Shown here: piece after piece, positions 45,591-57,031 of the stretch | Numbering within the stretch: the first letter of the stretch is position 1 | How the letters are laid out: each line of letters starts with the position of its first letter | Source of the DNA: Simmondsia chinensis | Taxonomy: Eukaryota; Streptophyta; Magnoliopsida; Caryophyllales; Simmondsiaceae | Length of the DNA: 64,000 nt | Direction of reading: 5' to 3' | Assembly: GCA_018398585.1 (NCBI GenBank) | Contig: JAGTTD010000010.1 | Coordinates: forward strand, 21,636,005-21,700,004 | Made by a program: the position numbers and the translations under genes | Notes under the pieces: generated by a model | The model's database searches: none | Seen by the model: only the letters and a program-made list of their open reading frames with translations | What the model was told of the DNA's origin: nothing

Positions 45591-46680
45591 AACTATGGCC
45601 TCGTTTGGTATGCAGGAAGTAGATGTAGATTTCACAGCCTACATATTTGGTGTGACACGCTTGAAATTGTAGATTGAGACCAACATAGAGTTGAATCTTC
45701 AGAAGCATGAGATCTTGCTTGATTGGATCTTTATCACAGTAAATCTGAGGAATGAGTTTTATGATGTTGACAATAGCATCATGATACTCTTTGAAAATGT
45801 AGCCATTTGTCTTGCGGCATGGCGAGGTACCTATGTATGTGTAGACACCCGCATAAGGCCAACATAGACAATAATAGAGAATGGGAAAATCAAAGAAACT
45901 AACAAGAGAATTAAGCATCAAGTTAATTAAAATGTAACTAATTAGTCGTGTCAACTAAAAAATGACATCGAAGGAAAAGAATTTAAAGTAATAGTTAAAC
46001 TGATTGTCTAAGGGTGCCCAAATTGTCATTCTTCTTACCAGGTGAGTCTGGTGTGTTGAAATACTCAAATAGCTTGAGCCTTAAGCACGTTCCATGCTCG
46101 TTCCATTCATACTCCCAAAAAAGTCGGCATCCTTCCCATTGAAGTTAGGCCAAATGAATTTCATTGTAGGCACCGAGTCTTGTGAAAAAGAATTATAAAA
46201 AACTTGTCAAACTATGAAAATATAATCAAATCTAAAAAACAAGTGATTGTATAGAAATCAAATGTAATCAAAGAAACAAATATGAAATGAAAGCTCCATC
46301 GACTAGTGATGCAATGTTTAAAAAAAAAAAAAAAAATTTAGTGATGCATGATATGCGTACGTACCTTGATATAGCCAATTGAGAACTTTTCATCACTGGA
46401 GCACTGCTTGTTCAACATCCTATCCTGGTAGGCAGGCCAAATGCCATGGAGTGTATAGGCCTCTAGAATAGGATAATGTTTTTTGTCGTAAGGGAATCTA
46501 CCTTGACCTTGGCTAATGCAAAAACTAACAGGCCATTGCATGCCCAACCGGTGGAATGCGATGGGAACCCCATTTTAGAGGGTTACTATTGCAAGTGAAC
46601 AAAAAATTAAGACAAGCAGGGATATTACTAAGACATTGGAGCTAGCATTGAATTTTGAAGTATTATGCATAAGATGTGAT
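45500..46680 (-). pseudogene. T2-type ribonuclease, left palindrome arm
   Basis: Minus-strand pieces: a hydrophobic signal-peptide-like stretch (NVLVISLLVLIFCSLAIV, about 46,590-46,650), MQWPVSFCISQGQGRFPYDK, then AYTLHGIWPAYQD (the first T2 active-site motif with its His). After an intron comes VPTMKFIWPNFNGKDADF, then a 2-nt frameshift before the second motif (EWNEHGTC in another frame). A last exon at 45500-45870 carries EYHDAIVNIIKLIPQIYCDK and KIQLYVGLNLQFQAC. T2 enzymes are secreted, acid RNases of the S-like RNase type. The frameshift makes this copy non-functional. Confidence 0.82.
45553..45588. repeat. (AT)n microsatellite
   Basis: About 18 uninterrupted AT units in the left arm, absent at the matching place of the right arm. 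Confidence 0.85.
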
Positions 46681-48065
46681 TTGTGAGGCAATATTGTTCT
46701 GTATATATTGGCAATAACTTAATGAGGATAATCTCACTTGTGCTTCTTTTCAATGTGACTTGGTCATAAACATTTGTTCATATTTAACAATCACAAGAAT
46801 AACATGTGATTTTTATTTGTTCTTTGGACATTTGTAGTTGGGGAATTATCCTATCCCAAAAACATTAGGCTACCCATTTTAAGGGCATTAGGGCGCGGTC
46901 CTCTCCATTCGTTTTTTTAATTTTTGCAGCAAAATAGGCAGTGTCAGGAAAGTTTCATCTGGGAGCTCCGCATTTTAAGACTTGCCCACCTACTTTGTGC
47001 ATCCTTTTGGCTGTTTGTCTGTTATTTTGCTCATTAAAATAAACCCACTCCCATTTCATTTTTTTAAATGAGAAAAACAACACATAAATAGCCAAAAGGC
47101 TGCAACGTTTAGGTGGGCGTGTCCCATTTTGGCCAAAACGTGGAGGTCCTGAACAAAACTACCTTAACACTGGTATTTTGCTACAAAAGATATAAAAAAA
47201 AAAAATAAAAAATGGAGGGGCCCTCGCCATATTTTTGTGGCACCGTGCCCTTAAAATGGGTAGAATATTTTTTTTTTGGGAGATAGAATAATTCCCCAAC
47301 TACATTGACAAAAAAAAGAAAAAAAGAAAAATCACATGGTATTCTTTTGATTGTGAAATATGAACAAATGTTTTTGACCAAATCACGTTGAAAAGAAGCA
47401 CAAGTAGGATTATCCTCATCAAGTTATTGCTTATATATACAAGCAACATAGCCTCACAAATCATATCTTCTGCATAATAGTTCAAAATTCCTGCTAGCTC
47501 CAATGTATTCTTTAGTAATATCCTTGCTTGTCTTGATTTGTAGTTTACTTGCAACAGTAACCCTCCAAAATGAAGATCCCATCGCGTTCCACTAGTTGGC
47601 CATGCAATGGCCTGTTAGTTTTTGCATCAACCAAGCTCAGGGCAGGTTTCCTTGCGACGAAAAACATGATCCTATTTCAAAGGCCTTTACACTCCATGGC
47701 CTTTGGCCTTTGGCCTGCCTACTAGCATGGGACGTTGAAAAAAATAGTGCACCAATGATGATAAGTTCTCAATTGGTCTATCTGCATACGTATATCATGC
47801 ATCATTACTTAATGGAGTTTTGCTTTCTTATCTGTTTCTTTGACTATATTTGGTTTGTATATAATCAATTGCTTTTAAGATTGATTATATTTTCATAGTT
47901 CAACATGTTTCTTGTAATTCTTTTTCATAGGAGTTGGTGCCTACAATGAAATTCATTTGGCCTAACTTCCACAGGAAGGATGCCGACTTTTGGGAGTGTG
48001 AATGGAATGAGCATGGAACGTGCTCAGGGGCTCAAGCTGTTTGAATATTTCAGCTCAATAGTCTC

Positions 48066-49023
48066 ACTTCTTGTTGTTCTATTGCTTTATTACTTCTTGT
48101 TGCTATTGCTTATATTTGCTTACTGCTGCCAGCGGCGGATTTATGTTATATGAACGGGGGCTTAAGCGCGCCTCCCCCCCCCCCCGGGCCCCGCCCCGAC
48201 CCGACCCGACCCGAAGTCTTAATATTTAACTATAGACATGCAGTAGCTGGCAAGTGTTGGGTGGGCTAAGCTCATCCTGACACTATGCAATTTTATTGTA
48301 GATATATATTATATGTGCAATTAGTTTATATTTTGATAATTTATCATTTAATATATTATACTACGACTATTTAGTGCAATTAGTTTATATTTTGATAAGT
48401 TATCATTTAATATATTATACTATGACTATGTAGTAGACCTGAGGTTAAAATTTTTTATTATCTCAGTAATTTTGATCGGGATTTGCAATTCAATGATTTT
48501 TTGTGAAAATCCTATGAAATTTTCACAAAATATTACACTAAAATGTGTTGACATGTTATATAATTATGACAATATAAATGCATCAAATATGTAATCTCCA
48601 AAAAAAAAAAAAAAAAAAAAAAAACCCCTCATATATTACAGTGATAAATTTGCTTAAACTTTTAGAGTTTATATTTCTTATCCCTTAAATTTATCAACTC
48701 TCAATTTCATTCATTCAAATTTAAATGAACCTAGATAGAAATAAATACATTTAATTGTAGACTTCTTTTAATCTACTTTACGGTAAAGGTATATTATTTC
48801 TAAGCCCACCCTCACTTGAAATCTTAGATCCGCCACTGATTGCTACTTGATGTTCTCTCTGTGCTAGTGATGTTATGCTTTTCAGGTTTCAGGTTGGGGG
48901 TCCTTGGACACAACCTTCCTTTGGGGTAGCACCCTGGAGAAGTAAGGCTGCGTACATCTTACCCCCCTAGACCCTACATTAGCGGGAGCCCTTGAGGCAT
49001 TGGGTTTGTTGTTGTTGTTGTTG
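48066..49023 (+). mobile_element. RTE 3'-end insertion in RNase copy, split by hAT
   Basis: Left part 48066-48129 ('cttcttgttg', 'tattgcttta' words as in LINE-4 3' region) and right part 48839-49023 with the complete shared tail and (TTG)n. Flanked by TAGTCTC (48059-48065, 49024-49030). The matching place in the left arm lacks it. Confidence 0.82.
48130..48838. mobile_element. hAT-like non-autonomous element
   Basis: 709 bp, ends CAGCGGCGGATTTA / CAGTGGCGGATCTAAG (inverted). 8-bp flanks ACTGCTGC and ATTGCTAC (6 of 8). AT-rich core with a direct repeat of about 60 bp near 48310-48430. No transposase. Confidence 0.8.
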
Positions 49024-50001
49024 TAGTCTCGCTACGATGAATGACATTGTGGGCACCCTTAGAGAATTAGGTTAACTATTACTTTAAATTCTTTTGTTCT
49101 GATGTTATTTTCTGCTTGACACTACTAGTTAGTTACATTTTAATTAATTTGATGCTTAATTATTGTGTGCCTTATGTGGGTGCCTACACATACATAGGTA
49201 TCTTACTAGGCCGCAAGACAAAAATGACTGCACTGTCAAAGAGTATCATGATGTCAACAACATAAAACTCATTCATCAGATTAAGTGTGATAAAGACCCA
49301 ATCAAGCTAGATGTCAGGCTTCTAAAGATTGGACTCTGTGTTGGTCTTAATCTACAATTTCAAGAGTCTCATACTAAATATTTAGATTGTGGAACCTGTG
49401 TCTACTTCCTGCATACCAAACGAGGCCATAGTTTGACATATGCATGCATAGGGCTCTTAGAAATGGAAATGAAATGGGTTTGATAGGGGGCTAGGGAGTG
49501 TTGTATTGCTCTCTTTTTTCTTACATTACAAGTCTATAGTCCTACCTGTTATACTACTAAGGCTTGTAAATTGTATTGATGCATTAAGCTCATACTATGC
49601 AAGATATATTAATGATAATGAAGCATTATCTTTCAATTTCTTAATCAAAGAAATGTCAACTTCAATATCTTCATGAAAATAAATTATCTATAATATAGCC
49701 CTAATTTAAAGTGTCCTTGAAAATTTTTTAGCACCATTTACCGTACTTATTCATTCTCAACTATGTATTTATCCAACCAACCTGAATGGTTGTCTTTGAT
49801 TACCAAAATTATAGATTTTCGATCATTTCTTGATGTGACTGACTATTATACTCCAAGGATAGTAATAAATCAATTGAGTCATTTGTTAAAATATTAATCT
49901 GTAGTATATTATACATGACATGAAAATTATTTTAGACATTATCTCAACCTTCCTTTTTTTAAAATAAATTATTATTTCAAGAAATCACTCTTTGTATCAT
50001 G

Positions 50002-50266
50002 TGAACCAAAGAGGGCACCAACACGCTGTCACCGGATCCCATTAGAACTCTGAAGTTAAGTGTGCTTGGGCAAGAGTAGTACCAGGATGGGTGACCTCCT
50101 GGGAAGTCCTCACCCTCAAGTTGGAGGCACTGGGAAACAACCTCTCTTCAGGTTAACACCCTGAAGGGGAAAGGCTGCGTACATCCGCCCCCCCCGCCCC
50201 CACCTCCCCCCTCGACCCTGCGTAGGCGGGAGCCCTTGAGGCATTGGGTATGTTCCTTTTTTTTTT
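50002..50266 (+). mobile_element. 5S-derived SINE, type B, in right palindrome arm
   Basis: Exact 15-bp duplication ACTCTTTGTATCATG (49987-50001, 50267-50281). 5S part, tail with a C-rich run, and TATGTTCC + T-run. The left arm at 44967-45007 preserves the empty site. Confidence 0.93.
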
Positions 50267-50714
50267 ACTCTTTGTATCATGGGCATGCTCACTCTACACT
50301 CCTCTATAGTCCATACTCTAGATATTGTAAGTTTAATAAAGCTTGTTTCGCTTTGATTCAAAGTCGATCCTTATGTTTGAAAGCTAGGATACGTGCATTA
50401 CCAGGAGTAGAACATGTACGCTACTTTGTTTTATAAGCATATTAATGGCCAAATCCATTCTTGGATTAATAAAGATGTGAATAACCGAAAAAAACTGTAG
50501 ATGTGTCGTTGCAAGTATAAATTTTACCATAAACGGGTATATATATACTTAGAACTACAAATTAACCATAAGGTAGCGATATATATGAAATGTGTCATGC
50601 ACAATTAAAGTGATTATTTGTAGGCCTTGTATGGTTTAGGGGTAAATCTGATAAAAAACTATGGACATCATTTTTATGCCATCAAACAAAACATAACATA
50701 AAAGTTATGCCATA

Positions 50715-50756
50715 GTTTTTTTTTTCTTTTTTTTGTTTTTTTTTTTTTTTTTGTTT

Positions 50757-50790
<34 letters not shown>
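50715..50790. repeat. poly-T / poly-G tract
   Basis: T-rich run then about 32 G. The matching place in the left arm (near 44440) has only short C/T runs. Could be expansion or an assembly artefact. Confidence 0.7.
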
Positions 50791-53160
50791 GTTAGTGCAA
50801 CACCCATAATGCTTCCAAGGGTAAACTCATGTGTTAGGCACATGACCTCTCCACCATTCTTCCACCCACATCACCATCACCATCGTACAAGTCGCCGGAT
50901 TTGCGCTGACCTTGCCATAAACCACCACTGCGATCTTGAAACTACACACCAGCCCAAGTCGGCACCACCATACACCACCCCAACCCACTAGCAAACACTG
51001 CCACATGTCACCACCGCATAAGTACCCTGAAATACGCTTCCAGCTAGCACAAACGATGGATAAAACATCTCTAACGAACATTTTTTTAGTCTCAACCACC
51101 CAAAAGGTAAAAACCTCAGAAATCTAAAAGTCACAAAAGTGTTGAAGATGATATACCTATGCCAGATCCTGCCCAAATCTGGGTCGGAACTGATAGATTT
51201 GGGCTAGATTTTGGCGGGATCTGGCATGGGTCGAAATCGATAGATCTGGGCCAGATCCGCTGGGATCTAGGCTGGATCGATCCAGATTTGAGCAGGTTTG
51301 GCCTAGATTTGTCGATCTGACGATAACAATTCACTCTCTTGCTCATCTTGACAGGGTGGAGCTAGCAGGCAGGGAGGGTCAGGTGGTTGGGGTGCATGGC
51401 GGTGGTTGAGGGGAGTTTGTGAGGGTGATTTGTAGGTGAGTAGGAGAGAGAAAGGGTAGCAATGAGGCTAAGGGACAAAGGTTGTCGGTGAGGATGAGGT
51501 GGAGATGGAGATGGAGACAGGGTGAGAAGAGAGAGGGCAGAGTAGATAGAGAAAAACTGTTGGGGCTTTTTAATTTGAAACCATATGTGTACCCAGTGAA
51601 AAAAACTATGCATCAATTGTGGCATGGAAATGCATTGGAGGGAAGGCCATAAGCTAGTTGACTAAACTATTCGACCAAATTGTTCAAGGTAAGAAGACGC
51701 TTGATGAGTGGAGGAAGTGCACGTTGACATTGATTTACAAGAACAAAGGCCACATTTAGAGTTGTGCCAACTATAGGGGTATCAAACTAATGAGCCACAC
51801 TATGAAGCTATGAGAGCGGGTCATAGAAAGGCGACTATGACAACAAACATGTGTCTCAGGAAATCAATTTGGATTTATGCTGTGTAGAATTATGACAGAA
51901 GCCATCCATCTCTTAAGTTGTACTGTAGAGTACTACAGAGATAGGCAAAAGAATTTGCGCATGGTTTTACATTGATTTGGTGATGGAGGGCCTTGGAGAA
52001 GAAAGAGAACCCCATATATTCGAGCCATTAAGGACATATATAAGGGTGCATTGACTAATGTGCATACAACAGAAGGGGAGACAGACGCTTTTTCGATTAC
52101 AGTTGGGTTACATCAAAGATCAGCCTTGAGCCCCTTTCTGTTTATTATAGTTATGGAAGAGCTCACTAGGCACATTTATGGGTGTGCCGTGGTGCATGCT
52201 TTTCGGGGATGATATAGTCCCTGGTAGGCGAGTCAAGGGTATGGTAAATGAGAAGTTGGAACTTTGGAGAAGGGCCTTGGAATCGAAAGACTTACGACTC
52301 AGTAGATCCAAACCGAGTATATGGAATTCAAGTTCTGTACCTCAACTAGGATAAGTATAATGGAAAAAGAATGTTTCAGATATTTGCGGTCCATGGTGCA
52401 GCAGGACAGGAATTGATGAGGATGTCAACAACCGGATTAAAGTAGGATGACATAAGTGGAAGATCGCTTCTGTAGTACTATGTGATAAAAAGTTTCCGCT
52501 AAAGTTGAAGGGTAAATACTATAAAACGGTTATAAGATCGGCTATGTCATACGCTGTAGAATGTTGGCTGGTTAAACGACAACATACACAGAAGTTGAAG
52601 GTGGGATGTTGCGGTTGATGTATCGACATGCAAGGAAGGATAAGAGAAAAAATGATGTTATAAGAAGCAAATTAGGTGTGATCCCAGTTGAGGATAAGTT
52701 GAGGAAGGAATGTCTGCGATAGTTTGGACATGTTAGAAGGAGCCCGAACACTGCCCTTGTCAGGAGATGTGAACAACTTCATATTAGGCATGGGAGGAGA
52801 GGTTGAGGCTGGCCAAAACAAAGTGAAATGGAGATGATTGGACAAGATCTCACCCAAGTAAACCTCAATGAAAAGATAGCCTTATATAGAGCTGAGTGGC
52901 GAGTCAGAATAGGTATAGCTGACATAGAGGTTTAGGATAGAGGAGCATAACGAAGCTAGTCTATAGTATCCCTAGGCTTACATGCTTGCTATTGTTGCTT
53001 GCTACTTGCATGTTTTATTGCTGCTTTGTTGCTTTATTGCTATATTGCTGCTATATGGTTTTGTTTGCTGTTTGCTTTTTAGGGTTGAGGTCCTTCAGAC
53101 ACAGTCTCCATTGAGGGTAGCACCCTAAAGGGGTAAGATTGCGTACATTTCACCCAGCCC

Positions 53161-53440
53161 TTGAATTATTTTATTTTTCTTGATTTAGAAAACACTTAGG
53201 ACTCTAGTTTTATAAATAGAGGTAATTAGCCTAGTTTTCTTTTCAGTTTTTCCCTAGAGTTTGAATTGAATTTAGTATTTTCTCTTGTTCCCTAGAGAGA
53301 GTTCCAAGATTGAGAGTACTTTCCTTTTTATTCTTCTTAGCTTTAGCAAGAGAATTAAAGGAAGGCTGTTGAATCTTCTATCTTCATCCTAGCATACTTG
53401 GCGCTACATCATCAACACTAATAATGATCCTTTTTTTTTT
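53161..53440 (+). mobile_element. possible LTR remnant
   Basis: Has TATAAATAGAGG near 53210, a T/C-rich leader-like stretch and 'atcatcaaca' near 53412, which resembles the 3' half of an LTR. No partner was found. Confidence 0.3.
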
Positions 53441-54071
53441 AAGGGGGGGGGGGGGGGGTTATTCTCGATAATAGCTGTTTTTCTGGTCTTCTACGTGCGA
53501 TATAGGCGTAATGATGGGATTTGTGCCCGTGCTCTCTCCATTTCTGTAATGGGATTTCTCATTGAGATGCTATAAAGCAGACAAGGTAGAGGCTCTGCTC
53601 CCTTGCGTTCATGGCACAGTTCTATTTCTTGCCTTTTTGACATTTTATAAATTCTTAATGTTTTTGCTCTCTCTTGAATTAGAAGGGACCTTAATTGTGG
53701 TGTTTTGAAAGTAATATAGTGATTCATGCTGAAATATTTGAGGTGTTGCTCAGAAACCCTTTGCTTAATCTACATCAGACTTTGTTCATGTAACGAAAGG
53801 GAAGATGGTTCTTTCCTTTAGAAGTTTGAAAGAAGAAATAGGTGTTAGCGCAGGCATTAGTTTACTCACATGCCCAACATGGGTCAGTTAAGAAAAGAAT
53901 GAAAATTAAGCAGAATAGATGAGACTTTTTCTTGAGTTCATCCCAGAACTGATTATCAGACTGGAGATAATATCAAATCAGTGCCAGCAATAAAACTAAT
54001 TTGTTAGAGGGGGACATGTATCCAATGGTTGTCACAAAGGATCAATTTGGCTATGCTGTCATAGATGGATC
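53441..54071. other. unassigned sequence
   Basis: Begins with a short poly-G run (53443-53458). No SWC2 exon or other gene recognised. Confidence 0.4.
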
Positions 54072-54079
54072 TGGTCTCT

Positions 54080-54349
54080 TAAAGGAACATACCTAGTGCC
54101 TCAAGGGCTCCCGCCTAAGCAGGATCTTTTTTGTGGGGGGGCAGGAGGGGGGGGGGGGGGGGGGGGCGGGCGGATGTATACAGCCTTCCCCCTTCAGGGT
54201 GTTAACCTGAAGAGAGGCTGTTTCCCAGTGCTCCCAACCTGAGGGTGAGGACTTCCCAGGAGGTCACCCATCCTGGTATTGCTCTCGCCTGAGCACGCTT
54301 AACTTCGGAGTTTTAATGGGATCCGGTGACGGCGTGTTGGTGCTCTCTT
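54080..54349 (-). mobile_element. 5S-derived SINE, type B, antisense
   Basis: The minus strand reads 'gagagcaccaacacgccgtc', 5S part, tail and TATGTTCC. G-rich tract at 54137-54173. Duplication TGGTCTCT (54072-54079, 54350-54357). Confidence 0.88.
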
Positions 54350-54357
54350 TGGTCTCT

Positions 54358-54770
54358 GGATTCTTATTAGGGTGAGGATGTGGTCTCTTGGTCTCTGGAT
54401 TTCTTATTAGGCTGCAGGGGTTATAATACACGATTCAGTAATCATGATTTCCTTATTGACCTTCATGGTAGTGCTGTCCTTCAATTTTGGCGCAAACATT
54501 AATTTGGCGGCTCAATATGGAAATTCTACTCCTCTAAGTCTCTCCCTTCCCTTTTGTGTCCTTCTGTATTGACTTATGGTGGTGATGAGTTGACAAATTG
54601 GTTTATTAAACATAATTCAAGATCATATCCTTGGAAGTTAAGGCTTTGGAAAGGGGGTGTCTTATTGGGTAATGTTTTATCACATTTAGGGAAAGAGGAG
54701 GAAAATATTTCAAAAAGGAATCTTGGGATCCAACTTCCATTGTATCTTCTTTGCATGAGAGGTTCACTTA
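54358..54770. other. unassigned sequence with short direct repeat
   Basis: 'ggtctctggattcttattag' at 54351 recurs nearly unchanged at about 54391. An open frame of 98 codons here runs into element H5 and is not conserved with anything I recognise. Confidence 0.4.
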
Positions 54771-55774
54771 GGCTCTGTTTGGCACATGGAATTGGAATTG
54801 GACCTAGAATTGCAATTCCAATTCCAAATCTGATGGAATTGGAATCTTGATGAAATTGAAATTCTATTGTTTGGTTCATCAAAGGAGTTGGAGGTCGGAA
54901 TTATAATTGCATAATGATTTGAGTTGGAGTATTTCGATTTTAAATCAACTACGGTTGGATTTTGGTCGGAGCGGTTCATGTTGCATTCAAGTTGTTATGA
55001 TCGGAGCGATTCACTTTGAGTTCGAGTTATTCGAGTTTTGAGTCCAATCGGGTCGATTATCGCGTCTGATCATTTGGTGTTCAAGTTATCTTAGATTTTC
55101 AGTTGATTGAATTATGTCTTCTCGGGATTCAGGTTAGTTACGATTGGGCTTGAGTTCATTTAGGTTATTTCATGCTTGAGTCATCCTAGTTTTGGTACAA
55201 ATGAATTGTTCATTTCAAATTTTGAGTCATCTTATGCTGAGTTTGAGATGGGTAAGTCCATTTTGGGTATGGGTCGTAGTAAGTTTTGGGTCAATTTGGT
55301 CGGGTCATTTCCACTTCGCCTCAACTTGTTTACACCACATTCAAATCGAGTAGTTTCATTTTCTAAATTTGAGTCATCTCGAGTTTCGGGTTAATCGGGT
55401 TGGGTCATTTCGGACTTTGAGCTAAGGTGATTTCAGTCATTTCAAGTTCAAGTCATTTGAGTTGGGTGATTTCGAGGTTTGAGTCCAATTTAGGTTGTGC
55501 AAGTCTTTAAATTTTGAGTCATCTTAGATTTGGCAAGTGGGTTCATTTTGGGTTTTAGGTCAACGGAGTTAATATGGAATTACAATTCCATACCCCCATT
55601 CCAGGGAATTGGAAAGTATGATTTTCAGTTAAAATCCAATTCCATGGAATTGGGCAATGGGATTATAATTTCAATTCTAGCAGGTGAACCAAACAATAGA
55701 ATTGGAATTTTTGGGCCCTAATTCCAGCCTCATGCCCAATTTCAGGCTCCAATTCGGTGCTCCAAACACAACGT
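54771..55774. mobile_element. Harbinger-like MITE with minisatellite core (H5)
   Basis: TTA before. Ends GGCTCTGTTTGGCACATGG and, inverted, GACGTTGTGTTTGGAGCACC. Sub-terminal 'attccaattcc' repeats and a 'gggtcatttcgagttttgag' core at 54980-55560. No transposase. Confidence 0.75.
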
Positions 55775-55853
55775 CAATGGAATTTCCATGATGACCAATA
55801 TGGAATGGGTTTATGATGGGTAATTACTATCCTTGCACTGAACAACGAGGGTT

Positions 55854-56037
55854 TACCAAAGAGGGCACCAACACGCCGTCACCGGATCCCATTAGAACTC
55901 CGAAGTTAAGGGTGCTTGGGCGAGAGCAGTACCAGGATGGGTGACCTCCTGGGAAGTCCTCACCCTCAGGTTGGGGGCACTGGGAAACAACCTCTCTTTA
56001 GATTAATACCCCGAAAGGGGAAGGCTGCGTACATCCG

Positions 56038-56075
<38 letters not shown>

Positions 56076-56125
56076 GGGACCCTGCGTAGGTGGAAGCCCT
56101 TGAGGCACTGGGTATGTTCCTTTCC
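55854..56125 (+). mobile_element. 5S-derived SINE, type B
   Basis: Duplication CACTGAAC(A/G)ACGAGGGTT (55836-55853, 56126-56143), 17 of 18. 5S part nearly perfect, tail with about 35 C at 56037-56073, ends TATGTTCC. Confidence 0.92.
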
Positions 56126-56143
56126 CACTGAACGACGAGGGTT

Positions 56144-56817
56144 AGCCACTGGGCAATGGATATCTTTAGGTGGAATTTGGAAGATAGCCTGCTGACTGCA
56201 GAGTTTTAATTTTTGAGCCCTTGGCTAATTTGGATTACCTATGAAAATTTCGGTAGTCTATGAGTATGCAAAGTCCATAGTCAATTGTTCCAACAGACAT
56301 AGGAGCATGCCACAAAATTTTGAATGGCTTTTGTGTTGCAATGCATTTCTAGGCATTGATCTGATTCATTCTTTTATTTATTAATTTAAAGGAAGTAGTT
56401 GTCATAATTGTCGGATGAGTGATGCCAGACTATGTAGACTATGTTCGTGCAATCGTATTTCTATTATGTCCTAGTTCTAAATATTTTGAGTCTTTTCATT
56501 GGAAGATGTCTTGGTTTGTTGGTTTGTGCATGTTGCCATCTTTGATGACTTCACCGTACTTAGAAGATTGGTCCTTTTTGTTTTCTTGAATTTAAGAAAT
56601 AAATTAGTGGTATTGTGACAATCATAATTAGCTGTCACAATAGCAGTGACTGAAAGATAAGGCATATAGAAGTCCTTGGATGAATACTTATAACAATCAA
56701 TGCTATTCCATTTTTAGCTTTAGTTAGCAAGTAGGACCCAGAAGGTGCAAATGTTTGGGGTCAGTCATCTTGGGGTGGACTAGTGTTGAGAAAACTAGTT
56801 ATGGTATATCTGGACTG
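56144..56817. other. unassigned sequence
   Basis: AT-rich, no gene or repeat recognised. It is the left flank of the LTR element that follows. Confidence 0.5.
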
Positions 56818-57031
56818 TGTGATGTAGCACAAAAGGAAAACTAAGAATTTCTAACTCAACTCTCAAATTCTAGATTTTATTTCATTAAAAGATATCTCAA
56901 TAAAGTATATAAGGATCCTATTTATAGAGTAGGAATCTTGAATCCAAAAAGATAAAGAATTCTATTTCAAATCTAACTAGAAAATAAAAATAATCAGAAT
57001 CTTAAATATAATCCTAATCTAATTAAAATAA

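Larger units (their letters stand above)
47500..49483 (+). pseudogene. T2-type ribonuclease, right palindrome arm
   Basis: Mirror copy, plus strand: MQWPVSFCINQAQGRFPCDE, AFTLHGLWP (first motif) followed by a frame change, then KFIWPNFHRKDADFWECEWN with EHGTC (second motif, intact here). The next codons hit a stop because of a 1-nt insertion relative to the left arm. The last exon, 49163-49483, gives KEYHDVNNIKLIHQIKCDKD and ends in a stop. The insertion at 48066-49023 separates the exons. Non-functional. Copies face away from each other across the palindrome centre. Confidence 0.82.
43665..51615. repeat. large imperfect palindrome, about 3.3-kb arms
   Basis: The sequence from about 43,665 rightward matches the reverse complement read leftward from about 51,615. 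Paired landmarks: 43700/51590, 43912/51340, 44140/51050, 44960/50300, 45500/49483, 46060/48040, 46540/47600, 46980/47130. The arms meet at a spacer of about 30 bp around 47,037-47,065. The right arm is longer because it gained a SINE (50002-50266) and a tail insertion with a nested hAT (48066-49023). The arms hold divergent T2-RNase pseudogenes. Origin (inverted duplication or long-inverted-repeat transposon) is unknown. Confidence 0.88.
42230..53160 (+). mobile_element. RTE-type LINE split by a large palindrome (LINE-4)
   Basis: The left part (42230-43378) gives endonuclease remnants (DFNGNVG near 42398, FFKKRKEQIITYKS near 42528) and the connector. The right part (about 51622-53160) resumes at the matching point of RT, includes a degenerate LFGDDIV near 52198, the C-terminal region and a cut version of the 3' tail (53080-53150). 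The material between is later insertion. Left boundary approximate, heavily mutated. Confidence 0.8.

Noticed and set aside
54554..54850. 98-codon protein
   Set aside because: It crosses the left end of a Harbinger MITE and matches nothing I know.
56733..56800. Last SWC2 exon (an R-x-x-Q-like reading near 'taggacccagaagg')
   Set aside because: The frame carried over from exon 9 gives no YL1_C continuation.
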